From NCBI GenBank assembly GCA_002708905.1, contig PAPM01000028.1:1-53702 (forward strand): a stretch of DNA of 53,702 nucleotides, written 5' to 3'. Below the pieces are notes generated by a model that made no database searches, was not told where the DNA came from, and worked only from the letters and a program-made list of their open reading frames with translations. Positions within the stretch are counted from its first letter, which is position 1. Each line of letters opens with the position of its first letter. Positions 1 through 8,061 of the stretch are shown here, one piece after another. The stretch comes from Pseudomonadales bacterium (GTDB lineage Bacteria; Pseudomonadota; Gammaproteobacteria; Pseudomonadales; Ketobacteraceae). The position numbers were made by a program, and so were the translations under genes.

Positions 1-603
1 GCGCTGCAGATGGATATCAAGATCACCGGGATTACCGAAGAGATCATGGAGATCGCTCTGAATCAGGCCCGCGAAGGCCGTATGCACATTCTGGGTGAGA
101 TGAACAAGGTGCTGCCCGCTGCCCGTGGTACGTTGTCTTCAGATGCTCCGGTTTACCTCACCATCAAGATCCACCCTGACAAGATCCGGGATGTTATCGG
201 TAAAGGTGGTGCCACTATTCGCAGTATTTGTGAAGAGTCCGGTGCTGAAATCGATATTCAGGACGATGGTCAGGTCCGTATCTACGGTGAAAACCAGGCG
301 GCTGCTGAGAAAGCCCTGTCCATGGTAGAGGGTATTACGGCTGAGGCGGAAGTTGGTCAGCTGTACACTGGTAAGGTGAACAAGATTGTGGACTTCGGCG
401 CCTTCGTTAACATTCTGCCGGGTACCGACGGTCTGGTTCACATTTCCCAGATCGCTGAAGAACGGGTCAACAATGTGAGCGATTACTTACAGGAAGGCCA
501 GGAAGTAACGGTTAAGGTGTTGGACATCGATAACCGTGGCCGGATCAAGCTCAGCATCAAGGAAGCCCTGGCTGAACAGGCTGGTGGTGCTCAGGTCGAG
601 TGA
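1..603 (+). CDS. pnp: Polynucleotide phosphorylase, C-terminal part
   Basis: This is the 3' end of polyribonucleotide nucleotidyltransferase, the phosphorolytic 3'-5' exoribonuclease of the RNA degradosome; the reading frame runs in from beyond the left edge. What remains is the end of the second RNase PH-like domain, then a KH domain with the GKGGATIR loop, then an S1 RNA-binding domain (about codons 115-190) containing VDFGAFV and DGLVHISQI. The chain ends at a TGA at 601-603, followed within 40 bp by a strong terminator. The catalytic core lies outside the window. Identity is secure from the KH-S1 order and the highly conserved sequence. Confidence 0.97.
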   Translation, partial: ALQMDIKITGITEEIMEIALNQAREGRMHILGEMNKVLPAARGTLSSDAPVYLTIKIHPDKIRDVIGKGGATIRSICEESGAEIDIQDDGQVRIYGENQAAAEKALSMVEGITAEAEVGQLYTGKVNKIVDFGAFVNILPGTDGLVHISQIAEERVNNVSDYLQEGQEVTVKVLDIDNRGRIKLSIKEALAEQAGGAQVE

Positions 604-634
604 TGCACATGCTAATCCAATAAGGTTGGCTGTT

Positions 635-661
635 AAAAAGGGAGCTTAACGCTCCCTTTTT
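635..661 (+). terminator. Rho-independent terminator after pnp
   Basis: A 6-bp GC stem GGGAGC (640-645) / GCTCCC (651-656) encloses the loop TTAAC and is flanked by an A-tract (635-639) that can pair with the T-tract (657-661). It lies 32 bp after the pnp stop and should end the pnp transcript. No gene on the other strand ends here. Confidence 0.9.
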
Positions 662-836
662 ATTTACATATGGTTATATAAATTACAGTTGTGTTTGTGA
701 AGACCATTGCGTACCCTAATATGATTCGAGACTAATCAGCCTGTTTGTATTGTGAGATTCAGGTAGTAGACCGCCTCAGGTTGCAAAGCACTCATTAAGA
801 CATATCGAAAAGAACAATAAATTGGAGGAAAGGGAA

Positions 837-1523
837 ATGCCATTGCAAAAAATCAGCTGTGTTAAAGCACTGGTTATGTCATCCGCTTTGCTGTTTTCAA
901 GCGTGACGCTGGCGAACGACTGGCAACTGGACAAGGATGAAAGTGGTATTCAGTTATATACCATGGATTCTCAATCGGCACCTTTAAAACAGGTCAAGGT
1001 CGTCACAACTGTGAAGTCCAGCCTGTCCAGCCTGGTGTCGTTTCTTTCAGATCACAGCGCTTTTCCCGCGTGGATGGACAAAGTGACCAAAGTGGAAAAA
1101 CTGAAGGACATCAACGAGCAGGAATCCATAACTTACACCGTAGTGGATGCGCCCTGGCCGGAGCGGGATCGTGATGCTGTTCTTTACTCCAAGTGGGAAC
1201 AAAATCCGCAAACCCTGGTGGTGACCAAGAAAGTGTTCGCGGAACCTCAGTACCTGAATCAGGATAGCAGTATGATCCGCACCCCCTACCTGGAAGCAGA
1301 GTGGGTGCTGACACCGAGAGGTAATGGCATGGTGGAAGTGGCTTATCACTCGGACTATGATCCCGGTGGTGAGGTTCAGGGTTGGTTGCTGGACGTGTTC
1401 ACCTATGAAATGCCCTTTAACACCATGAAGAATTTAAGAGCATCTGCACTGGGCAAGTATGAAGGTGCTAAATTTGCTTTCATCAAGGAACCGGTGTCTG
1501 ATGGTGTGGCGATGACGCAGTAA
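837..1523 (+). CDS. Secreted START-domain (lipid-binding) protein
   Basis: The product is 228 aa. The ATG at 837 is chosen because GGAGG at 824-828 sits 8 bp upstream; an in-frame TTG at 822 overlaps that ribosome site and is unlikely. Residues 1 to about 26 form a signal peptide ending near TLA-ND, so the protein is probably periplasmic. The rest looks like a START-type hydrophobic-pocket domain (motifs DHSAFPAWM, PWPERDRDAV, TPRGNGMVEVAYH), a fold that binds lipids or other hydrophobic ligands. It converges on cti, a periplasmic phospholipid-modifying enzyme, so a role in lipid handling is plausible but only inferred. The ligand is unknown. Confidence 0.85.
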   Translation: MPLQKISCVKALVMSSALLFSSVTLANDWQLDKDESGIQLYTMDSQSAPLKQVKVVTTVKSSLSSLVSFLSDHSAFPAWMDKVTKVEKLKDINEQESITYTVVDAPWPERDRDAVLYSKWEQNPQTLVVTKKVFAEPQYLNQDSSMIRTPYLEAEWVLTPRGNGMVEVAYHSDYDPGGEVQGWLLDVFTYEMPFNTMKNLRASALGKYEGAKFAFIKEPVSDGVAMTQ

Positions 1524-1542
1524 TGCTTATCACTGGTTTTAG

Positions 1543-1567
1543 AAAGGGGCCGAAAGGCCCCTTTTTT
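1543..1567 (+). terminator. Terminator between the START gene and cti (may act both ways)
   Basis: A perfect 9-bp stem AAAGGGGCC (1543-1551) / GGCCCCTTT (1556-1564) with a GAAA tetraloop is followed by further T residues. It lies 20 bp after the START gene. Read on the minus strand it gives a stem followed by TTTCT about 35 bp after the cti stop, so it probably serves both converging genes, more strongly on the plus strand. Confidence 0.9.
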
Positions 1568-1599
1568 GTTTTTGCTGTGCTTGTTTTTGCTGTATTTGT

Positions 1600-3945
1600 T
1601 TACTGGTTTGCCAGCCGGTTGTAGTCCAGGTATCCGAACTCGATTGGTGAGGATTGTTTGAACGCAGCATGCATAAGGTCGCTGTAGTCCCAAAATGAAG
1701 GGCTGCTGCGTCGTACGGCATATTTGTCCAGTAAGCCGACATAGTCTTCGGTCTTCTTAATCAACCCTACTTGTTCCACAAAATCAGGTAACTGCTCTGT
1801 GGTTAGCTTGAAGAATACGTTGGGATAGGCGCCGATAAATCCGTAGCCCACGGTAAGGCTGTCTTCTTGGGGTAATCTTCGATCCTCTTCGCCAAACAAA
1901 TGGGAAATGTTGGTGAACGCCGAATTGCTGAATACGGTGTAGTATTCTGTATTACCGGACGCATTTTCTGTTAACTCGATGATGGATGTTTGCGGCATAT
2001 GAGCTGCGGCGACGCCCTTGATGTTATTAAGATCGGAAAGTGCAGCCACGGTGATACCGTTTTTGAAACCCTGGTTGAGGTCATGTTGGTGGTTGAGCAC
2101 CGGTGACAACTTGTCTTGTAGTTTGACGTAAAGCTCTTGCAGGGGATCCTTGGTGTTATAGGGTACCGAGGATTCACCCTCGTATCCTTGCGCATATTGA
2201 TAAATATACTCCTTTACTGGATTGACCGAACCGCGATACCAATGATCCCGCACTGCTTTGCGGTTTTGCTTGGGCAACAACGTAAGGAAGTTGAATTCAC
2301 CCTCCATACGCAGGAAATCCATGTAAATCCGGGTATTGAGTTGATGTCCCACGTTTCCGAAGACATCAAATCCCGCCACCAACAGGTAGTGAATCCTCTC
2401 CAGCAATGGGTAGGTGATGACCCAGGCCGTCTGGGGTTTTCCTCCATGGAAACCTTTTATGACGGATGCGCTGTCAAAGTGTCGGTAGATGGTCAGGGCC
2501 GCGTTGTCATTTTCACCGTCGCCATCCCATAGCAGATCCAGCGAAACCTTGAACTGTTTATCAACATGTTCATTCAGGTAGCGGGTTTTGGCATCGGTAA
2601 ATTTTTTCTCCCTGTTGGCATAGCTGAGCCAATTCAGCAGGCCGGCGCTGCTGCTGTCCTTGGCCGGGAGTTTCAGCAGGTTAATATTTTTATTCAGAAA
2701 TTCTTCGGTGAGTTCTGCTGTGCGGTATTTCGGATGCATGAAAGCTACCCAAAAATGATCGTTAATGACGTTCAGGGCTACCTGCCCACGACATACCGGG
2801 CCCTTGATGAAACCCATAATCGTGTATTGAGCTTCTTCCAGCATGAAGCGATAGCGGGCGTAGCTGGGGATTTCCTGAAACGTAATAAAGGGATTGGAGG
2901 ATGTTTTTATCTTATATCCCGGTAACTGCGTCACTTCGTAGTTGTCGTTCAGGAACCACTCTTGCCATTTGTCCATCCGCTCCTGGTCCAGGCGATAAGG
3001 CATATGGGTTTTCAGAACGGGTGTCTCCTGATGGCGACGTAATCGGTAATACACTCTTTCCACTTCAGGGTCATCATAGGGGCGAAGGGTACTGATCAAG
3101 TCAATAGGCTGGGGTGACGGGGTGCGGGAACGTACCAGTTCGAAAAAGACCGGTGTACTGCTGTCGTCAAAATAGAGATGAGCCAGGTACAGATGTTCAT
3201 ACATATAGCGGCTCATAAGACGGGCTTTCAGTGACTCCTGGTTGAAAAACTTTTCCCATTGGGTGACCTGTTGTTGCAGGGACGCTGTAAGGGGAGCGGG
3301 TGGCTCGTAGGGTGAGCCGGACTCGAGCCAGGCAATAAGGGTATTGTGATTTTGGTCTTTCAGGCCCGGTAATCCATAGGGCATGCCCCAGAGGGGATAG
3401 TTTTCTTTGTACTCCGCATAGTGTTCCAGGTCGGTACACTGTTGATCGCGATGCAGCTTGAAGTCGAAACTGTCTGGAAGCACCTGACTATCGGGGAGTG
3501 GGTGAGCGCGTTTTTGCAACAGCATTTGGGCCATCACGCTGGCATTCAGGTTGGCCTCGGCCGAGTTCTGACGTTCATTCAATACGGGATAGAATCCTTT
3601 ACCGCGCCAACTCAGGGTGGATTCTGCGTCGTGGAACAGGCGTGTGGGCTCAGTGGCCAGCAGGCGGGAGCTTTCATAAATATACATTTTGCTGGCACCC
3701 CGGGTGATGCCCTCGAATGCGGTGAGTTTCAGTTGGCACGGAGCGTCGTAGCAGGCGTGGCAAACCACGCAGCGCTGATTCAGGATGGGTTGGATATCGT
3801 TCTGGTAACTGATTGTCGGGGATGGGAGGGGCCGATCAAATCGTTCAGGTTCAGCAAGGCCGTATAGATCATCCCACAGGTTGATTGCAACGGTAGCACA
3901 GCCCGAAATCACCAGAGCGAATGTGATGAATAAAAGACGACGCAT
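1600..3945 (-). CDS. cti: Fatty acid cis/trans isomerase
   Basis: 781 aa. Cti converts cis-unsaturated acyl chains of membrane phospholipids to trans in place, which stiffens the membrane quickly under solvent or heat stress. It is a periplasmic c-type haem enzyme known from Pseudomonas and Vibrio. The haem site is visible as CVVCH (Cys59, Cys62, His63), followed by a second pair of cysteines in CYDAPC. The N-terminus is a signal sequence ending LVISGC, which reads as a lipobox with Cys16; the usual picture is a soluble periplasmic enzyme, so possible lipid anchoring is worth noting. Length fits the family. The gene lies 87 bp after a DesR-like response regulator on the same strand and may be co-transcribed with it. 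Confidence 0.95.
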   Translation of the reverse strand: MRRLLFITFALVISGCATVAINLWDDLYGLAEPERFDRPLPSPTISYQNDIQPILNQRCVVCHACYDAPCQLKLTAFEGITRGASKMYIYESSRLLATEPTRLFHDAESTLSWRGKGFYPVLNERQNSAEANLNASVMAQMLLQKRAHPLPDSQVLPDSFDFKLHRDQQCTDLEHYAEYKENYPLWGMPYGLPGLKDQNHNTLIAWLESGSPYEPPAPLTASLQQQVTQWEKFFNQESLKARLMSRYMYEHLYLAHLYFDDSSTPVFFELVRSRTPSPQPIDLISTLRPYDDPEVERVYYRLRRHQETPVLKTHMPYRLDQERMDKWQEWFLNDNYEVTQLPGYKIKTSSNPFITFQEIPSYARYRFMLEEAQYTIMGFIKGPVCRGQVALNVINDHFWVAFMHPKYRTAELTEEFLNKNINLLKLPAKDSSSAGLLNWLSYANREKKFTDAKTRYLNEHVDKQFKVSLDLLWDGDGENDNAALTIYRHFDSASVIKGFHGGKPQTAWVITYPLLERIHYLLVAGFDVFGNVGHQLNTRIYMDFLRMEGEFNFLTLLPKQNRKAVRDHWYRGSVNPVKEYIYQYAQGYEGESSVPYNTKDPLQELYVKLQDKLSPVLNHQHDLNQGFKNGITVAALSDLNNIKGVAAAHMPQTSIIELTENASGNTEYYTVFSNSAFTNISHLFGEEDRRLPQEDSLTVGYGFIGAYPNVFFKLTTEQLPDFVEQVGLIKKTEDYVGLLDKYAVRRSSPSFWDYSDLMHAAFKQSSPIEFGYLDYNRLANQ

Positions 3946-4032
3946 AAACTACTATCCTGATTCCACTAAAAGGAACCATTCTAAGTCACAAACATGACAA
4001 AACCCAGCTGTAACCAGGGTGGAGCCGCGCTT

Positions 4033-4662
4033 TTAAAGCAGATTGAAGTGGCCGGCCTTGGTGACAGCCTGGGTGCGGGTTTTACACTGTAATTTCTTCA
4101 GTATGCGGGTGACATGGGTTTTGATGGTTTCTGAACTCTTGCCGGTGCTCAAGGCAATCTGTTTGTTGCTCATGCCCGTCGCCAGCCACTTGAGGATCTC
4201 GGTCTCTGTATCCGTCAACTGTAAATCAAGCCTGGTGTGGGCGGCATCATGGCCAGCGCCGGACAGCGGGGTTTCCGGTGTGGAAAAGAAGACGCCGCCA
4301 TTTGCAATGAGGGTGAGGGCATGAATGAATTCATCAATACCACTTTCTTTGAACAAAAACCCCTGTGCGCCCAGTGAGAGACAGTGCTGCAAGGCCATGG
4401 CGTTAAAATGAGAGGTGAGTAACACGACAGGAATTGGGGGGATCAAATGCCGGTTGCGCAGGAGTGTCTCTGCCGTGTCCTGTTTCAAATGGTAATCGCA
4501 GAGAATAAGATCGAGATGCGGGTGCTGTTGCAATAGAGGTATCGCATCCCGCACGTTGTCCAGGCTGTATGACACGCTGAATTGCCCGGTGCTGTTCAAG
4601 AGCGAGGCCAGGCTTTCGCGTACCAGGGCCTGGTCTTCAATCAGTAATAGGTCGTAGGTCAT
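4033..4662 (-). CDS. NarL/DesR-type response regulator next to cti
   Basis: 209 aa. The N-terminal receiver domain carries the acidic pair at Glu9/Asp10, the probable phosphoacceptor Asp56 in LCDYHL, and Lys105 in FLFKES. A LuxR-type helix-turn-helix follows (about 147-205: LTDTETEILKWLATGMSNKQIA...SSETIKTHVTRILKKL). Its start overlaps the end of the upstream kinase gene by 4 bp, so the two are translationally coupled and form a pair. The next gene downstream on the same strand is cti. Control of cti, or of its own operon, is inferred from adjacency; no DNA site is known. Confidence 0.93.
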   Translation of the reverse strand: MTYDLLLIEDQALVRESLASLLNSTGQFSVSYSLDNVRDAIPLLQQHPHLDLILCDYHLKQDTAETLLRNRHLIPPIPVVLLTSHFNAMALQHCLSLGAQGFLFKESGIDEFIHALTLIANGGVFFSTPETPLSGAGHDAAHTRLDLQLTDTETEILKWLATGMSNKQIALSTGKSSETIKTHVTRILKKLQCKTRTQAVTKAGHFNLL

Positions 4663-5822
4663 ACCGCCGGTACCATCAGTTGTGCCCGAAATCCGTCTGC
4701 ATCCAGTACTAAATCCACGTGACCACCCAACTGCAGAACCCGCGCGCGAATTCCATCCAGGCCCTTGCCCGGGGTAAGTCCGGTTTTTCCTGTACCATTG
4801 TCCTCAATACTGACACTGAAGCGGGTGGGGCTTTTCATAATCAGAATCTGCAGTTTGCTCGCGTTTGAGTGCCGCATGCTGTTGGTGATGATTTCCTGAC
4901 AGCAGCGCAACAGTATTTCACCACTGGCGGCAGAGCAGGTACCGTCAAAGCCGTCCAGATCCACTTCAATGCTTGGCCTGGGAATGTTGTTGGCCAGGCC
5001 CATAAGCGCGGCTTTGATATCGAACACCGGTACCTGCCAGGTATGGGATAACGAACGTATCTGCTCGGACATCTTCCGGGTCAGGCTCATGGCGTTTTGT
5101 AAAAGCGGATCCGTGTTGTGGTGGGTGTAGCAATACTGACTCAGATTGTGACTGATGACAGTGCTGAGATGACCCAGTTCGTCATGCAGGTCGCGGGCGA
5201 TCGCTTCTCTGGTTTGCTGTTCAACTTGGGTCTGCAGAAGCTGTTGCATAGAGTTGAATTGTGCGAGATTTATGTTGGCGATGGTTTTCTGCCGAAATTC
5301 GCCGATCATTGTGCTGAACAGGAGGTAAACCAAAACCTGACTGCTGAGGATCTGCAGCAGGAACAGGGAATTGAGTTTGGGGAGTAACAGTACGGCAGCT
5401 ATCACGTTGGCAGAACTGATTATGGTCACTGCTTGCCAAAGCCTGAGACCTGAAGTGCCGGCGGCTGGTAGGGCAAGCAGGAAGGCGAGTACATGGAGGT
5501 TGTCCACGATGCTGCTACCACGATAAACCAGAAAAACGACACAGGAATAATTCAGTATACTGAGGAGAATCAATAGCGGATGTTGTGCCTGATGGGGAAA
5601 GTGTTTTAACTCCCGTAATGGAAACACCAGCGTGAGATACAGGTAAACGCCGAAAAACAAAATGGGATAGAGCGCCGCCACCACCTGGGTAAGAGTGCCG
5701 GCCTGCGAGTTGCTGAACAACTCCAGATAGACACAGGCCAAGACCACCAGTCCAGTGCCGATGAGTGCTGCTGAGCGGGCGATAAAGTACGGTGGTATCA
5801 GTTGAGCTAAACGTTCCGGCAT
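4659..5822 (-). CDS. DesK-like membrane sensor histidine kinase
   Basis: 387 aa. The N-terminal half (about residues 14-175) is a run of hydrophobic segments, probably five or six membrane spans with very short loops and no periplasmic sensing domain. A HisKA_3 dimerisation domain follows with His213 in ARDLHDELGHL, then a HATPase domain with the N-box (EIITNSMRH) and DNGTG. This layout matches the DesK/NarX branch; DesK of Bacillus reads membrane thickness and fluidity through its spans. It overlaps its response regulator gene by 4 bp and follows an alpha/beta hydrolase gene 51 bp upstream. With cti next in line, membrane-fluidity sensing is a reasonable inference, not shown by sequence. Confidence 0.92.
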   Translation of the reverse strand: MPERLAQLIPPYFIARSAALIGTGLVVLACVYLELFSNSQAGTLTQVVAALYPILFFGVYLYLTLVFPLRELKHFPHQAQHPLLILLSILNYSCVVFLVYRGSSIVDNLHVLAFLLALPAAGTSGLRLWQAVTIISSANVIAAVLLLPKLNSLFLLQILSSQVLVYLLFSTMIGEFRQKTIANINLAQFNSMQQLLQTQVEQQTREAIARDLHDELGHLSTVISHNLSQYCYTHHNTDPLLQNAMSLTRKMSEQIRSLSHTWQVPVFDIKAALMGLANNIPRPSIEVDLDGFDGTCSAASGEILLRCCQEIITNSMRHSNASKLQILIMKSPTRFSVSIEDNGTGKTGLTPGKGLDGIRARVLQLGGHVDLVLDADGFRAQLMVPAV

Positions 5823-5873
5823 ATGACTTCAGTGTTTTTTTGTTGAGGTATAACATGCTTGTCAGCAGAACGT

Positions 5874-6914
5874 CTATTGTTGTTCTGCATGGATTCGGTT
5901 TAGAAAGTTCTGGATACGCAGATTCAGGTCACTGGCTTCATGGTGTAACCAGTGGCTGCCTTCCGGATAGGTAACCAGTTCCAGATCCGGCACCAGGTCG
6001 TCAATGCCGGCAAGAGTGTCGGTAGAGAAGTAAGGGTCGGAGAGCCCCCACAGGAACAGTGTTGGTCGTTTGATGGTATAGATCTTACGTTGAAACGTTG
6101 TGAGTTCTGCTGGATAGTCCTGTTCAGTGGGAGGGTAGGGCATGGCCCGGTAATAATGTTTCATTGTTTTCCAGCGTTGGGTGGGTACCCAGTTTTCCAG
6201 CATCAAGCGCAAAATGCGTTTACCGGAATAAAATCCGCTTTCGAAAATCGAAAAGTCGCTGAAAATAATTTTGGAGAAACTGAGCTGCGCACTGAGGCTG
6301 GTTCCCTGGGCATAATCAATGTATTGCGAGCGTTGCTGTTGATCGCTGGACGGATCCAGCAAAGCACGCCCGAACAGGTAAGGGTGGGGTACGCTCAGCA
6401 CCACTAATCCATCGACGGCATCCGGGTTAAGCATACCCATGATCCAGGCGATGGCACCACCAAAATCGTGGCCGACCAAGGTTGCGGTGTCGTACCCCAG
6501 GCAATGAATGAGCGCTCGCACTTCCCAGGCAATTTCAATGAAATCATATTCCTCTATGCTATCCGGGCTGGAGGAATAGTGATGGCCCTTCAAATCCACA
6601 GCGACGGCATGGTACCGGTCACCAAAATATGTCAGCTGCTGTTCCCAGGCATAGGCAAACTCGGGAAACCCATGCAGAAAAAGAATCAGGTGCTGCGGAT
6701 CGGCAGGTTTCTTTTCGATGCTGAAATAGTCCCAGGTGTTGCCGTCGATATCCTTAATACTGAGCGTCTTTTCGGTGAAGGAGCGATTCCATTCACCCAC
6801 CCAGCCGCTATTAAGTCTGGCGAGATGAGCCGGATTGGGCTCAAAGGGGGACTGGCGGCAGTTTTCTGCCATGCAGGAGCTGGATAATACCAATAGCAAC
6901 ACGATTACTCGCAT
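5874..6914 (-). CDS. Exported alpha/beta hydrolase, epoxide-hydrolase-like
   Basis: 346 aa with an N-terminal signal peptide (about residues 1-16, ending SCMA-EN). The alpha/beta-hydrolase core shows the oxyanion motif HGFPE, the nucleophile elbow GHDFGG (an Asp nucleophile, as in epoxide hydrolases and haloalkane dehalogenases rather than Ser esterases), an acid loop near LFLWGLSDPYF, and a catalytic His in EGSHWLHHE. The start has a GAGGGA ribosome site 6 bp upstream. It sits first in a minus-strand series with the kinase, regulator and cti. A fatty epoxide is a possible substrate, but this is only inferred from family and context. Confidence 0.85.
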   Translation of the reverse strand: MRVIVLLLVLSSSCMAENCRQSPFEPNPAHLARLNSGWVGEWNRSFTEKTLSIKDIDGNTWDYFSIEKKPADPQHLILFLHGFPEFAYAWEQQLTYFGDRYHAVAVDLKGHHYSSSPDSIEEYDFIEIAWEVRALIHCLGYDTATLVGHDFGGAIAWIMGMLNPDAVDGLVVLSVPHPYLFGRALLDPSSDQQQRSQYIDYAQGTSLSAQLSFSKIIFSDFSIFESGFYSGKRILRLMLENWVPTQRWKTMKHYYRAMPYPPTEQDYPAELTTFQRKIYTIKRPTLFLWGLSDPYFSTDTLAGIDDLVPDLELVTYPEGSHWLHHEASDLNLRIQNFLNRIHAEQQ

Positions 6915-6999
6915 CCGGATTCCCTCACTGGATCAGGTTTGATGAGAGGTCAGGATGGCGTAAACGTTTAAGTGAGTGTATCACCCGATCGGGTGACCA

Positions 7000-7767
7000 T
7001 CAGAACAGCACGATGTCTTCCGTTTCACCTGCAGCCTGGGCCGATTCGCCTCTAAGGTGTTGCAGCAGGTGTTCAACGATGCCGCACAGGTCTTTATTGG
7101 AGCTGGCCTGATTGTCCAATGCATGGGACATGGCTCTGACGATAGGGTCAACAGCGTTGTAGATTTCTTCTTCCTGATCGGGTTCCAGGCCAAGCATGGG
7201 AAAGATGGTGGCCATGTCGGTGAGCATCTTGTTAACAATGGATTCCCGCTGTGATCCCAGCAGTTTTTGATCCTGCAGCAGGGTCTGTTGAAAGTCCGTT
7301 AAGCGCAGTTTGATCATGGCCTCGGTCTGCCGATAAGCGTTGTGCTTCCGCAGCCAGATATCGGCGCTGTCCAGGAACAGTACCAGGTCATCCTGAATCA
7401 GGTCGGTACCATTGGCATGGGAATCGTGGTGCACAATCAGACTGATTCCCTGGTATTGAAAAGCAAACAGGTGGCTGTCCACCGTTACCTTGTCGGCATT
7501 GGCAAGTACTCGGGCAAGGGTTCGTATTTGGTTGCGTGGCAGGCCTGTTGCAATCTTTCGTATGGCACGGAATTCGTGTCCATTCAGAAACAGAAAGCCG
7601 GAGAGTCCCAGGCTGACGCACAGCTGGTGAATGACCTCCAGCAGATCATCATAATGGTGTGCGCTGATCAGCTGTCGCGTGGCTCGGTTGATCGCGCCAA
7701 GCTGATACTGACGACGCATGGCTTGCATGTTGTCGCTTAAAGCAAATTCGTTCACTGCGGTGGACAC
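7000..7767 (-). CDS. GAF-like sensory protein of unknown role
   Basis: 255 aa, starting with GTG preceded by GGAG at 5 bp. There is no signal peptide or membrane span, so it should be cytoplasmic. Residues about 20-155 have the look of a GAF-type ligand domain, and by eye they match residues about 145-280 of the histidine kinase at 25563-27140 (shared order: YDDLLEVI / YDQLGELL, a glycine-containing strand, then ISLIVHHD / ISVMARNM and a closing helix). The C-terminal third is helical (LTDFQQTLLQDQKLL...) and ends in a short acidic tail; no kinase or output domain is seen. It lies 85 bp upstream of the hydrolase gene on the same strand. Function unknown. Confidence 0.7.
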   Translation of the reverse strand: MSTAVNEFALSDNMQAMRRQYQLGAINRATRQLISAHHYDDLLEVIHQLCVSLGLSGFLFLNGHEFRAIRKIATGLPRNQIRTLARVLANADKVTVDSHLFAFQYQGISLIVHHDSHANGTDLIQDDLVLFLDSADIWLRKHNAYRQTEAMIKLRLTDFQQTLLQDQKLLGSQRESIVNKMLTDMATIFPMLGLEPDQEEEIYNAVDPIVRAMSHALDNQASSNKDLCGIVEHLLQHLRGESAQAAGETEDIVLF

Positions 7768-7790
7768 GTTGGCTCCTTCACAGCGTGAGT

Positions 7791-7842
7791 ATCGGATTTG
7801 AATACTTGGATAAACGGGTATCCGAATAAACAGGCATCCGAA
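7791..7842. repeat. ATCCGAA repeats in the divergent promoter region
   Basis: ATCCGAA occurs at 7820-7826 and 7836-7842 (16-bp period), and the inverse ATCGGAT at 7791-7797. They lie 24-75 bp upstream of the GTG start of the minus-strand GAF-like gene, and 220-270 bp upstream of the AraC-type gene on the other side. The spacing of about one and a half helical turns is compatible with a regulator site. The remaining 294-bp gap (7768-8061) shows nothing else I can support. Confidence 0.3.
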
Positions 7843-8061
7843 GCAATAAGAGTTAGAATTATTCTGCTTTGCAATTCAGTATGGCACCGGGCGGGTGGTG
7901 AACTATCCAAAAAGCGAAAGATTGTCGGGGATTGATAACGGCATCGTTTGAGGGCGCAAAAGTGTGTTATAAATACCCTTACAAACAATAATGTATTCAG
8001 CCCGGTTAATTGAATTTGTGATGAACGCAATCATCGATTGGGAAGTCTGTGTCTTTGTGAC

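Noticed and set aside
7752-8030. A 92-codon minus-strand ORF upstream of the GAF-like gene.
   Set aside because: It overlaps the start of that gene in another frame, covers the promoter region with the repeats, and has no domain or ribosome site.
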